Shown here piece by piece: positions 6,055-12,750 of a stretch of DNA of 16,337 nucleotides. Within the stretch, counting starts at the first letter, position 1. Each line of letters starts with the position of its first letter. Source of the DNA: Chloroflexi bacterium RBG_13_51_52 (GTDB lineage: Bacteria; Chloroflexota; Dehalococcoidia; Dehalococcoidales; RBG-16-60-22); the NCBI GenBank assembly GCA_001796525.1, contig MGMT01000074.1, forward strand, positions 1 to 16,337, read 5' to 3'. The translations under genes and the position numbers were made by a program. Below the pieces are notes generated by a model, which was not told the origin of the DNA, ran no database searches, and saw nothing but the letters and a program-made list of their open reading frames with translations.

Positions 6055-7058
6055 TATTTATTATGGTTAAAAGAACGATAGTTGTAATAGTCCTATTCAT
6101 CCTGACGTTATTGTCTTCAAGCTTTTTCACAGGATGTCAGGAAAGCAGTCAAACTACCCAGCAGGTCAGGACCGTGCCCCATGATACAGCCTGGGGTATC
6201 TATAGATTAGACATCGACACACAGGATATAAGCCTGGTTTACAGCTTTCCTGCTGATAGTGTTCCTTCAGGATTACAGTTGAGTAATAGCGGGGACAAAT
6301 TTGTCTTCGCGCAAAAACTAAAAAGTCAGGGAGATGAGAAAACGGAAATCTATTCCGTCGGGACAGATGGAAAGAATCTCATAAAAATTACGGATAACGA
6401 TTATTGGGACCTCTATCCGGTCTGGTCTTCCGATAGCGCGCGCATCGCCTTTCTTTCCTGGCGGGATAAAGACCTGGATATTTATGTGATGGATGCCGAC
6501 GGTAAAAACATGGAAAAACTGTATGATTCCGGCGACCATGACGCGGATATTAATTGGGTGGGGAACAGCATTGTTTTTACTTCGCAGTCTGCTGTCTGGA
6601 TTATGCAAGATGACGGCACGCAGCCGGTGCAGGTTACCGACTATCCGGATAAGGGGAGGTGGGGGAATGCTAATCTGCCCGCTGGCGACTACGACCCGAG
6701 GCTAAGTCCCGATGGCAGTAAAATCGTTTTCGAGCGACTTGAAAATACGGATGACCCTCACGGCGGTTACAATATTTTCACCATCGATCCCGATGGAACG
6801 GGGGAGACTCGTCTAACATCAAGCGGATACTCGCAGGGACTGGCCAACTGGTCGCACTCGGGTGAAGAACTGACCTATATTGTCGCGGCTATTGATGGCC
6901 AGGGTAAATACCATATTTACATTATGAATTCCGATGGGACAAATAACCGTAATATCACGCCCGACTATTTCCCCGCCGGCTTTCTTTGCCACCACCCCAA
7001 TTTCTCTAAAGATGATTCTGCAATATTCTTTCTCGGTCAATGGTGGGAAGATAATTAA
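6051..7058 (+). CDS. TolB-like WD40/PD40 beta-propeller lipoprotein
   Basis: 335 residues from the ATG that overlaps the preceding stop. A start at ATG 6063 (MVKRTIVV...) would give a cleaner signal peptide and is equally possible; neither has a clear ribosome-binding site, which fits translational coupling. A lipobox, FFTGC, with Cys at residue 29 predicts a lipid-anchored exported protein. The body holds about five PD40 repeats with the S-x-D-G/S-x-x-I-x-F and Y-x-M-D-x-D-G signatures, e.g. WSSDSARIAFLS, DIYVMDADGKN, LSPDGSKIVFER and YIMNSDGTNNRNIT. Such propellers are mostly ligand or protein-binding scaffolds. There are no Pal/Tol genes nearby, so it should not be called TolB itself. It is co-transcribed with the cupin at 5728. 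Confidence 0.8.
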   Translation: MIFIMVKRTIVVIVLFILTLLSSSFFTGCQESSQTTQQVRTVPHDTAWGIYRLDIDTQDISLVYSFPADSVPSGLQLSNSGDKFVFAQKLKSQGDEKTEIYSVGTDGKNLIKITDNDYWDLYPVWSSDSARIAFLSWRDKDLDIYVMDADGKNMEKLYDSGDHDADINWVGNSIVFTSQSAVWIMQDDGTQPVQVTDYPDKGRWGNANLPAGDYDPRLSPDGSKIVFERLENTDDPHGGYNIFTIDPDGTGETRLTSSGYSQGLANWSHSGEELTYIVAAIDGQGKYHIYIMNSDGTNNRNITPDYFPAGFLCHHPNFSKDDSAIFFLGQWWEDN

Positions 7059-7117
7059 GCGTACGTTCATAGGGATACGCAGGGTTTAGCCTTATGTTAT
7101 AAATATCTGTGATATAT

Positions 7118-7162
7118 TACGCATGTTTTCTTTAAATTTGCATTTTTATGCAAAAATGCGTA
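7118..7162. repeat. Nested inverted repeats over the Lrp/AsnC gene promoter (candidate operator)
   Basis: Three perfect symmetries overlap: TTTGCAT/ATGCAAA (7137-7143 with 7148-7154), GCATTTTT/AAAAATGC (7140-7147 with 7152-7159) and the outer pair TACGCAT/ATGCGTA (7118-7124 with 7156-7162). Further TACGC/GCGTA copies lie at 7059-7063 and 7076-7080. Multiple symmetric sites around the own promoter are what a feast/famine regulator that wraps DNA would use, so autoregulation is inferred. Confidence 0.5.
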
Positions 7163-7166
7163 TAGT
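7138..7166 (+). promoter_or_regulatory. Promoter of the Lrp/AsnC regulator gene
   Basis: TTGCAT (7138-7143), a 17-bp spacer and TATAGT (7161-7166) fit a sigma70-type promoter. The predicted start is about 35 bases before the ATG at 7208. The -35 lies inside the palindromes at 7137-7159, so a bound regulator would block polymerase. Confidence 0.55.
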
Positions 7167-7207
7167 AGCATTAATTATTTCGCCCGGTCTTTTTCAGGAG
7201 GTATGAT

Positions 7208-7675
7208 ATGCTGGATGAACTCGGACAGAAAATAGTCAGGGAGCTTCAGGACGATGCGCGGCAGAGTTTCCGTGAAATCGGTCGGAAACTCAAGGTTTCA
7301 GAAGGGACCATACGCAATAGAGTGAAGAGCCTGATAGGTAGCAATACCATGAAAATAAGCGCTATTCCCAACCCCGAACGGTTGGGATTGAATTTCATGT
7401 GTATAATGTGTATCGAGGTAAAAGTAGGTACCGCCGAAAAGGTAGAGCAATTATTGATAAAAAACCCCAATGTTTATTACCTGTGCGGATGCACCGGCAA
7501 TTATGATATCATCGGGCTTTTTGTTTTCCACACGCCCCACGAGTTCGACGAGTTTGTCAAGAATGTTATCGCCAATATCCCGGATATTACCCGGACGAGT
7601 ACCTATGTTATTATGCACGTCTCCCGCAGCCCCTGGGAACACAATCTGGATGTAGCTGCTCTGGCGAAAGTATAA
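7208..7675 (+). CDS. Lrp/AsnC family transcriptional regulator
   Basis: 155 residues, the normal size for the family. Residues 1-50 form the helix-turn-helix (LDELGQKIVRELQDDARQSF, then REIGRKLKVSEGTIRNRVKSL). Residues about 65-145 are the RAM ligand-binding and oligomerisation domain (IEVKVGTAEKVEQLL, then VYYLCGCTGNYDIIGLFVF). The G-x-YD turn that lines the effector pocket is present. Family members sense amino acids or similar small molecules and often control adjacent transport or catabolic genes. A strong AGGAGG lies just before ATG 7208. The MFS gene follows after 60 bases on the same strand, probably in the same operon, so its substrate is the natural candidate effector. Confidence 0.9.
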   Translation: MLDELGQKIVRELQDDARQSFREIGRKLKVSEGTIRNRVKSLIGSNTMKISAIPNPERLGLNFMCIMCIEVKVGTAEKVEQLLIKNPNVYYLCGCTGNYDIIGLFVFHTPHEFDEFVKNVIANIPDITRTSTYVIMHVSRSPWEHNLDVAALAKV

Positions 7676-7735
7676 ACTGTAATAGCTCCGTTAATTCGGT
7701 TTTCTAATTTATTCTCTCGAAAAGAGGCGGTCCTT

Positions 7736-9052
7736 TTGCTTGAAAGAAAAAGCTTAAAACCCCGTATCTTCACCGGATGGTGGTCTGTTCTCTTCATCGG
7801 TGCTGTCTCCGGTTTGGGGCATGGTTTCAATACCTACGGTATCTCCGTGTTCTTTAAGGATATTGCTGGCGAACTGGAGTTGAACCGGGCATTTACATCG
7901 CTGGCGGCAGGTATGGGACGCCTTGAAGGCGGTATCACCTCGCCGCTGGTAGGCTGGCTATCGGATAAATTCGGCCCGAGGTGGATTGTCATTATTGGCA
8001 CTTTCGTCGCCGGCGTCGGCATGATTCTTATGTACTATATCACCCAGGTCTGGCAATATTACATTGTTTGGGGGGCTTTGATAGGACTCGGGCTGAATAT
8101 CGGATTGACTGTCGCCTGTGACAAGATGATTAACGACTGGTTCATACGGCGGCGGGGATTAGCCATGGGTATCAAGTTTGCCCTCATCAGTATTTTCGGT
8201 ATCGTTGTCTTGCAGGCGATTACCTGGCTTAAAGATGTCAGGGACTGGCGTTTCACCTGTCTCATCTGGGGTTTTATTATATTAGCCAGCATCCCGTTTG
8301 CCTACATCTTGGTAAAACCCCATCGCCCCGAATATTACGGATTGATGCCTGATGGCGCGGAGGTTGGCCCCGGCGAGGAAAAAAGTAGAGAAGAAATGAT
8401 AGAAAGGGGCGTCAGCTACGCTTCGAGTTTGCAGGAAACGGAATACACTTTTAAGCAGGCTCTAAAGACCAGTACCTACTGGCTGCTGATGATCGGTTTT
8501 ACCGTGCATAACTTCATCGCCGGCGGTTTCAATGTGCATGTTTTCCCCTTCTTGACGGATATCGGCATTGACGAGGCTGCGGCAGGCGGTATGATGAGCT
8601 TGATGATCTTCTTTACTATCCCTTCCAGGTTTTTCGGCGGTATGGTTGCCGACCGTGTTCCCAAACGCTATATCCAGCTCTTATTGGTCGGGGCGTTTTT
8701 ACTGCAGGTAATCGGAATCAGCACTTTCCTTTCTAGCCGGAGTATATTTTCGGTTTATGTATTGCTGGCGTGTCATGGATTAAGCTCCGGGGCAATGACG
8801 CCTCTGGTAATCCTCATACTGGGTCGCTACTTTGGGAGGAAGGCTTTTGGAGCGATTCTCGGTACGATGATAGCATTTCTTGCCCCGATGGGCCTGTTTT
8901 CTCCGGTTTATTACGGCTGGGTATTTGATAGATATTTAAGCTATGATATCGCTTTTATCACAGCTCTGATAATGGCGGCGATAGCAGTAGTAACAACCTT
9001 TTTTGTACGTGTTCCTCGCCCGCTGTCGGATGACATTATTACTCATCGGTAA
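7736..9052 (+). CDS. MFS transporter, oxalate/formate antiporter (OFA)-like
   Basis: 438 residues with about 12 hydrophobic helices in two six-helix halves separated by a charged central loop (residues about 205-240). MFS motif A is clear as GWLSDKFGPR at residues 73-82, with a second-half counterpart GGMVADRVPKRY. The N-terminal GWWSVLFIGAVSGLGHGFNTYG and the 'DKMINDWFIRRRGLAMGI' stretch resemble OFA/monocarboxylate-type MFS carriers, which move small carboxylates; the substrate is inferred only from family resemblance. The start is TTG 7736 with GAGGCGG six bases upstream; there is no ATG until residue 60. It lies directly behind the Lrp/AsnC gene. Confidence 0.8.
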   Translation: MLERKSLKPRIFTGWWSVLFIGAVSGLGHGFNTYGISVFFKDIAGELELNRAFTSLAAGMGRLEGGITSPLVGWLSDKFGPRWIVIIGTFVAGVGMILMYYITQVWQYYIVWGALIGLGLNIGLTVACDKMINDWFIRRRGLAMGIKFALISIFGIVVLQAITWLKDVRDWRFTCLIWGFIILASIPFAYILVKPHRPEYYGLMPDGAEVGPGEEKSREEMIERGVSYASSLQETEYTFKQALKTSTYWLLMIGFTVHNFIAGGFNVHVFPFLTDIGIDEAAAGGMMSLMIFFTIPSRFFGGMVADRVPKRYIQLLLVGAFLLQVIGISTFLSSRSIFSVYVLLACHGLSSGAMTPLVILILGRYFGRKAFGAILGTMIAFLAPMGLFSPVYYGWVFDRYLSYDIAFITALIMAAIAVVTTFFVRVPRPLSDDIITHR

Positions 9053-9092
9053 AAGTTAAAAGCCCGGTTTATCTATCATTGGTACCTGGGAA

Positions 9093-9118
9093 AGCTTGTT
9101 TTATTGACTTGACAAGCT
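9093..9118. repeat. 7-bp inverted repeat upstream of the PQQ-propeller gene
   Basis: AGCTTGT (9093-9099) and ACAAGCT (9112-9118) are perfect inverted copies 12 bases apart. The right arm overlaps a TTGACA/TTGACT -35-like stretch (9104-9114). With no T-run after it, it fits an operator better than a terminator for the MFS gene. Confidence 0.3.
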
Positions 9119-9142
9119 CATACGGAATATTATTTTTATAGT
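9104..9142 (+). promoter_or_regulatory. Promoter region of the PQQ-propeller gene, possibly giving a leaderless mRNA
   Basis: The tandem TTGACTTGACA at 9104-9114 offers two -35 boxes. TATTAT (9128-9133, 18 bp from TTGACT) or TATTTT (9131-9136, 16 bp from TTGACA) could be the -10. A further TATAGT at 9137-9142 ends eight bases before ATG 9151. No Shine-Dalgarno sequence precedes the ATG. Which -10 is used cannot be decided from sequence. Confidence 0.4.
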
Positions 9143-9150
9143 AGTAAGAT

Positions 9151-10440
9151 ATGGTTGAGAAACGTGAGATATTAGATGAGAGAAAGCGGGTAATTAGTAG
9201 ACGCCGGCGTCTGGTTTTATTGTCTGTATTAGGCGTTTTCTGTCTGGTAATCGCTTTCTTTGTGGTAAACCAGTGTACCGATATAATCGTCAGGGTATCT
9301 GGGGATGTCCAATCAACTCCACAGCAAGGTGAGTGGGCGATGTTCCGCCGCGACCTGGCACATACCGGTAATGCCGGGACAAATAGCACGTTGCCCGCAG
9401 GAACGTTGAAGTGGACGTTTGCTACCGGCGGCCCCATCCATTCATCACCGGCGCTTGTCAATGGTATGGTGTATGTCGGTTCCAGGGACGGGAATATTTA
9501 TGCTTTAGATGCCACGACGGGCGAAAAGCTGTGGGCATTCAAAACGGACAGTTGGGTGGAATCATCACCGGTAATTGTTGGCGGAGTGCTTTATTGCGGC
9601 TCCAATGACGGCAATCTTTATGCGCTGGATGCCAGTACCGGAGAGAAACGCTGGTCATTCTCCGTGCCTTATGCCATCAGGTCGTCTCCGGCAGTGGCTG
9701 ACGGTGTGGTCTATTTTGGATGTGATGACCATCATGTTTATGCCGTAGATGCCGCTACCGGAGAAGAGCTCTGGAAAGCCGGTACCGACCATAATGTAAT
9801 ATCGGCGCCGGCAGTTTCTGAAGGTATTTTGCTCGTCGGCTCCGTCGACGGTACATTTTACAGTTTTAACGCTAAAACCGGTAGCGCGCGCCTGCAATTA
9901 GAAACAAAGTATTCTATTATCACATCTCCCGCAGTGAAGGATGGCGTTGCCTATTTCACTGACGGCTCAAATTATTTTTACGCTATTGATATTAAAGCTA
10001 AAAACTGGTTGTGGGAAAACATAGTCAAGGTGTACTGGAATGCTCTTTACATCTATGGTTTGGCTCCAAGTCCCCCTAGACCCTCCGGATTTCTCTGGGA
10101 CGTTTCATTAGGGTGGAATATAAGGACAGTTTCTTCTCCGGCTATCGTAGATAATTATGCCTATCTCGGCGCCGGAAACAATCTGGTCTCGATAGACCTC
10201 ACTACTCACCAGGTTCAGTGGACTTTTTCCACAAACGGTGATATCGCATCTTCACCTGCGGTTGCCGGCACGGTTATTTATATCGGCAGCCAGGACGGGC
10301 ATCTTTATGCTGTTGATAGAGCTACCGGTGAAAAACTGTGGGAAGTTGTAACCGGAGACGAAATCACCTCTTCACCTGCGGTGGGTAACGGCGTAGTTTA
10401 CATCGGTTCTCACGATGGAAAGCTATATGCCTTTGAATAA
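9151..10440 (+). CDS. Membrane-anchored PQQ-type beta-propeller protein (BamB/quinoprotein-like repeats)
   Basis: 429 residues. A basic N-terminus is followed by one transmembrane helix at residues 21-40 (LVLLSVLGVFCLVIAFFVVN) and no cleavage site, so the propeller probably sits outside the membrane. The rest consists of eight repeats of about 40 residues with the pattern SSPAV-x-x-G-x-V-Y-x-GS-x-DG-x-LYALDA-x-TGE-x-x-W, the PQQ/quinoprotein repeat. The fifth unit carries an insertion (around AKNWLWENIVKVYWNALYIY to LGWNIRTV). I see no PQQ- or metal-ligand set of a dehydrogenase, so a binding scaffold is more likely than an alcohol dehydrogenase. The FAD-oxidoreductase gene starts 48 bases downstream, probably co-transcribed. 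A surface or assembly role is inferred only from the fold. Confidence 0.8.
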   Translation: MVEKREILDERKRVISRRRRLVLLSVLGVFCLVIAFFVVNQCTDIIVRVSGDVQSTPQQGEWAMFRRDLAHTGNAGTNSTLPAGTLKWTFATGGPIHSSPALVNGMVYVGSRDGNIYALDATTGEKLWAFKTDSWVESSPVIVGGVLYCGSNDGNLYALDASTGEKRWSFSVPYAIRSSPAVADGVVYFGCDDHHVYAVDAATGEELWKAGTDHNVISAPAVSEGILLVGSVDGTFYSFNAKTGSARLQLETKYSIITSPAVKDGVAYFTDGSNYFYAIDIKAKNWLWENIVKVYWNALYIYGLAPSPPRPSGFLWDVSLGWNIRTVSSPAIVDNYAYLGAGNNLVSIDLTTHQVQWTFSTNGDIASSPAVAGTVIYIGSQDGHLYAVDRATGEKLWEVVTGDEITSSPAVGNGVVYIGSHDGKLYAFE

Positions 10441-10488
10441 TATAATTTAATAAACCAGTAGTATTTCTATATCAAGGAGGAAATTATC

Positions 10489-11853
10489 ATGACAGCCGAT
10501 TCAATTAATAAAACATTCAAGGAACCGTCTCGTGATATCAAAGTCTGCCATGAAGCTGATGTTGTCGTTGTCGGCGGCGGTCCGGGTGGGCATTCGGCGG
10601 CTGTGGCTGCCGCCCGTAACGGTGCCAGGACCGTTCTTATCGAGAGGTACGGTCACCTCGGAGGCATGGCTAGCGGCGGACTGGTTATTCTTATTCCGCA
10701 CATGAGTGATGGCGGAAAAGAGCCGCAAATAGCCGGTCTCTGCTTGGAGTGGATGAACAGGCTGGCGAAAATCCCCGGTGGCATGGTCGGACCGACACTT
10801 GATGAGGTGGGCTCGAGCGACCCCAGGGTGCTTGCACGCTGGAAGAACCACTTCTCCGCCATTGTCGATGGTAAAATCAGGCTTACCTGGACGGTGGACC
10901 CGGAAATGCTTAAATGCATCTTGAATGATATGGTGGAAGAAGCGGAAATAAAGCTTTCATTACATTCTTGGGGTACGCAGGCGATTGTTGAAAAAGGCGC
11001 GGTTAAGGGAGTAATCTTTGAAAGTAAGTCCGGTCGGCAGGCGGTGCTGGGTAAAGTCATAATCGACGGTACCGGAGATGCTGACCTTTTACCTACGGCG
11101 GGGGTGGAGTTCGATGGCGCCCTTGATGCCAAGTTGAGGAGTTCCATGCTGGCGCTGGTCTTCCGCGTGGGCAACTGTGATTTCAAGAAGTACAATGATT
11201 TCAGAGAAAAAGACCCTAAAAAAGCCCAGGAGCTTTCCGGGGAGCTGGCTAAAGCTGCCGGGACGTTTTTCCTGCCTATCGCCGGTCACCGGGATGATGT
11301 TGTTTGGGTGAATAACTGGATACCCGGTTTAAAATCGACCGATGTCGACGACCTTACCAAGCTGGAAGTCAGCGTACGCAGGATGATGCGTAAAGGGTTC
11401 GAGTTCATGAAAAAGAATTTTCCCGGCTTTGAAAACAGTTTTATCCTCGATACGGCTTCCCAGACTGGCACGCGGGGCAGCCGCCGGCTGGTGGGAGAAC
11501 ATATCGTTACTGCAGAAGATATGAATTCCAGCAGGAAGTTCGATGATACTATCGCCGTCATTCCCAAGATTGCCCCCGGCGGCAGCGGCGGTTGCGCTTA
11601 TATCCCTTACCGTGCTTTAGTGCCTGTGAAAATGGATGGACTGCTGGTAGCCGGTCGCAGCTTCTCGTCGGATAAAATCGCCAATGATAGCATGAACCTG
11701 ATACCGCACTGCTGCGCTATGGGTGAGGCAGCCGGTACAGCCGCTGCATTAGCCATAAAGCAGGGTATCAGCCCGCGAAAGGTTGATTATAAAACCCTGC
11801 AGAAAACCCTTGTCAAGCAGGGGGCAGTTTTACCGGGTATCAATATAGCCTAG
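10489..11853 (+). CDS. FAD-dependent oxidoreductase (FAD_oxidored family)
   Basis: 454 residues. The dinucleotide-binding motif GGGPGG is at residues 29-34, followed by AAVAAARNGARTVLIER with the acidic residue ending the second strand. Next come the flavin-contact RYGHLGGMASGG, the VIIDGTGDADLLP segment and the C-terminal DGLLVAGRSFSSD and CCAMGEAAGTAAALA motifs. This layout is the Pfam FAD_oxidored (PF12831) type, a broad family of soluble FAD proteins that oxidise small organic molecules or act as subunits of larger redox complexes. The substrate is unknown. AAGGAGG lies just before ATG 10489. No signal peptide or CxxC iron-sulphur cluster motif is seen. It is the last gene of the rightward block, with a strong terminator behind it. 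Confidence 0.85.
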   Translation: MTADSINKTFKEPSRDIKVCHEADVVVVGGGPGGHSAAVAAARNGARTVLIERYGHLGGMASGGLVILIPHMSDGGKEPQIAGLCLEWMNRLAKIPGGMVGPTLDEVGSSDPRVLARWKNHFSAIVDGKIRLTWTVDPEMLKCILNDMVEEAEIKLSLHSWGTQAIVEKGAVKGVIFESKSGRQAVLGKVIIDGTGDADLLPTAGVEFDGALDAKLRSSMLALVFRVGNCDFKKYNDFREKDPKKAQELSGELAKAAGTFFLPIAGHRDDVVWVNNWIPGLKSTDVDDLTKLEVSVRRMMRKGFEFMKKNFPGFENSFILDTASQTGTRGSRRLVGEHIVTAEDMNSSRKFDDTIAVIPKIAPGGSGGCAYIPYRALVPVKMDGLLVAGRSFSSDKIANDSMNLIPHCCAMGEAAGTAAALAIKQGISPRKVDYKTLQKTLVKQGAVLPGINIA

Positions 11854-11870
11854 TTTTAGTGTTAAAAAAC

Positions 11871-11910
11871 AAACGGCACTGGAAATACAAAATCTAGTGC
11901 CGTTTTTGTT
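11871..11910. terminator. Bidirectional rho-independent terminator
   Basis: AAACGGCACTGG (11871-11882) pairs with CTAGTGCCGTTT (11894-11905), a 12-bp stem with one G-U pair and an 11-base loop. A T-rich run follows on the plus strand, and the A-run at 11864-11869 gives a T-run on the minus strand. It separates two convergent genes, the FAD oxidoreductase and the DUF169 gene. Confidence 0.85.
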
Positions 11911-11934
11911 TAGTGAAGTTCAACTGTCACTATA

Positions 11935-12675
11935 TTATTCGGCGAATTTTTTAAGCAGTGCGGCGGTTTTCTTCGGTACCTCTTTAATGAACCCTTCTCT
12001 TCCCAGATGGAACCAGAAAGGGTCCCAGTCCATTTCCTTGAGGTTTTCTATGAGAGGCGATATCGCATCGAAGGGAAAGGTGATAATTATTAAACCCTCG
12101 GGCAATACCCCGCGGGCTTTCATGCTGAAGCCAAGTCCGCTGATGGTGTAGTTCATTTCTCCGCTTAAATAGGGATGAGCGTATATCCAGGCGCAGGCAA
12201 GGCAGGTGGTCCCCTTGGCGTTCCACATCTTCCCGTCGGAGTAGCTGCTGGCTCTTAATAGAATCTCCGCCTGGCTGGGACTGGCGGTGAAGATTAACAA
12301 ATCCGGGTCGAAGTTCATTTTGTCGATAGAAGCGTGGGTGATATATTTAACAGAGTCCTTTGGTAAAGTCGGGACATAATCGTAGATTCTTCTATTAGCG
12401 CCGGGGGTCTTAAACATGGCATACAAAGGGCCTAGCTGCCCGCTGTACATTAGCGGCGGAAACTCCGTGATACCCAATACCTGCTCGCCGCACTGAACAT
12501 TTTTGACGTAAAACGGCTGGCTGGTCTGCGCTTCCTTGAATAGCTCGCAGAGAGCCAGGTTTTTCTTGGTGGGTTTGATTCCTTCCGGTTTTTCCATGGA
12601 GTACTTAACGCCCACGGGCTTGCGTTCGAATTTGAATTTGTCGAATATGGAATAGTCCAGCTTTTTTGAACTCAT
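11935..12675 (-). CDS. DUF169 family protein
   Basis: 246 residues from ATG 12675, which has GGAAGGGAG upstream. The frame stays open to a TTG at 12726, but that stretch contains the -35 and -10 boxes of the gene's own promoter, so the shorter start is right. The sequence matches the DUF169 (PF02596) style: FERKPVGVKY near the N-terminus, then ALCELFKEAQ (C43), QCGEQVLGI (C62), GPLYAMFKTPGANRRIY, DPDLLIFTASPSQAE and TTCLACAWIYAHPYLSGE (C158, C161). The conserved Cys residues suggest metal or cofactor binding, but the family has no established activity. No signal peptide or membrane segment is evident. Confidence 0.8.
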   Translation of the reverse strand: MSSKKLDYSIFDKFKFERKPVGVKYSMEKPEGIKPTKKNLALCELFKEAQTSQPFYVKNVQCGEQVLGITEFPPLMYSGQLGPLYAMFKTPGANRRIYDYVPTLPKDSVKYITHASIDKMNFDPDLLIFTASPSQAEILLRASSYSDGKMWNAKGTTCLACAWIYAHPYLSGEMNYTISGLGFSMKARGVLPEGLIIITFPFDAISPLIENLKEMDWDPFWFHLGREGFIKEVPKKTAALLKKFAE

Positions 12676-12697
12676 AATAATCTCCCTTCCGGTTTTG

Positions 12698-12726
12698 ATT
12701 ATATCATCAGATATTCCAGACAACAA
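12698..12726 (-). promoter_or_regulatory. Promoter of the DUF169 gene
   Basis: On the minus strand TTGTTG (12726-12721), a 17-bp spacer and a perfect TATAAT (12703-12698) lie 22 bases before ATG 12675. This sets the start of the gene and shows it can be transcribed independently of pyruvate kinase. Confidence 0.65.
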
Positions 12727-12750
12727 GGAAATACCTCGCGGTTATCCTGT

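Noticed and set aside
6051..7058. Calling the PD40 lipoprotein TolB
   Set aside because: There are no Tol/Pal genes nearby and it has a lipobox. The propeller repeats alone do not identify TolB.
9093..9118. Inverted repeat as terminator of the MFS gene
   Set aside because: It has only a 7-bp stem, a 12-base loop and no following T-run, and it overlaps promoter-like boxes.
12676..12726. Longer DUF169 start at TTG 12726
   Set aside because: The extra stretch holds a TTGTTG-N17-TATAAT promoter, and ATG 12675 has a good ribosome-binding site.
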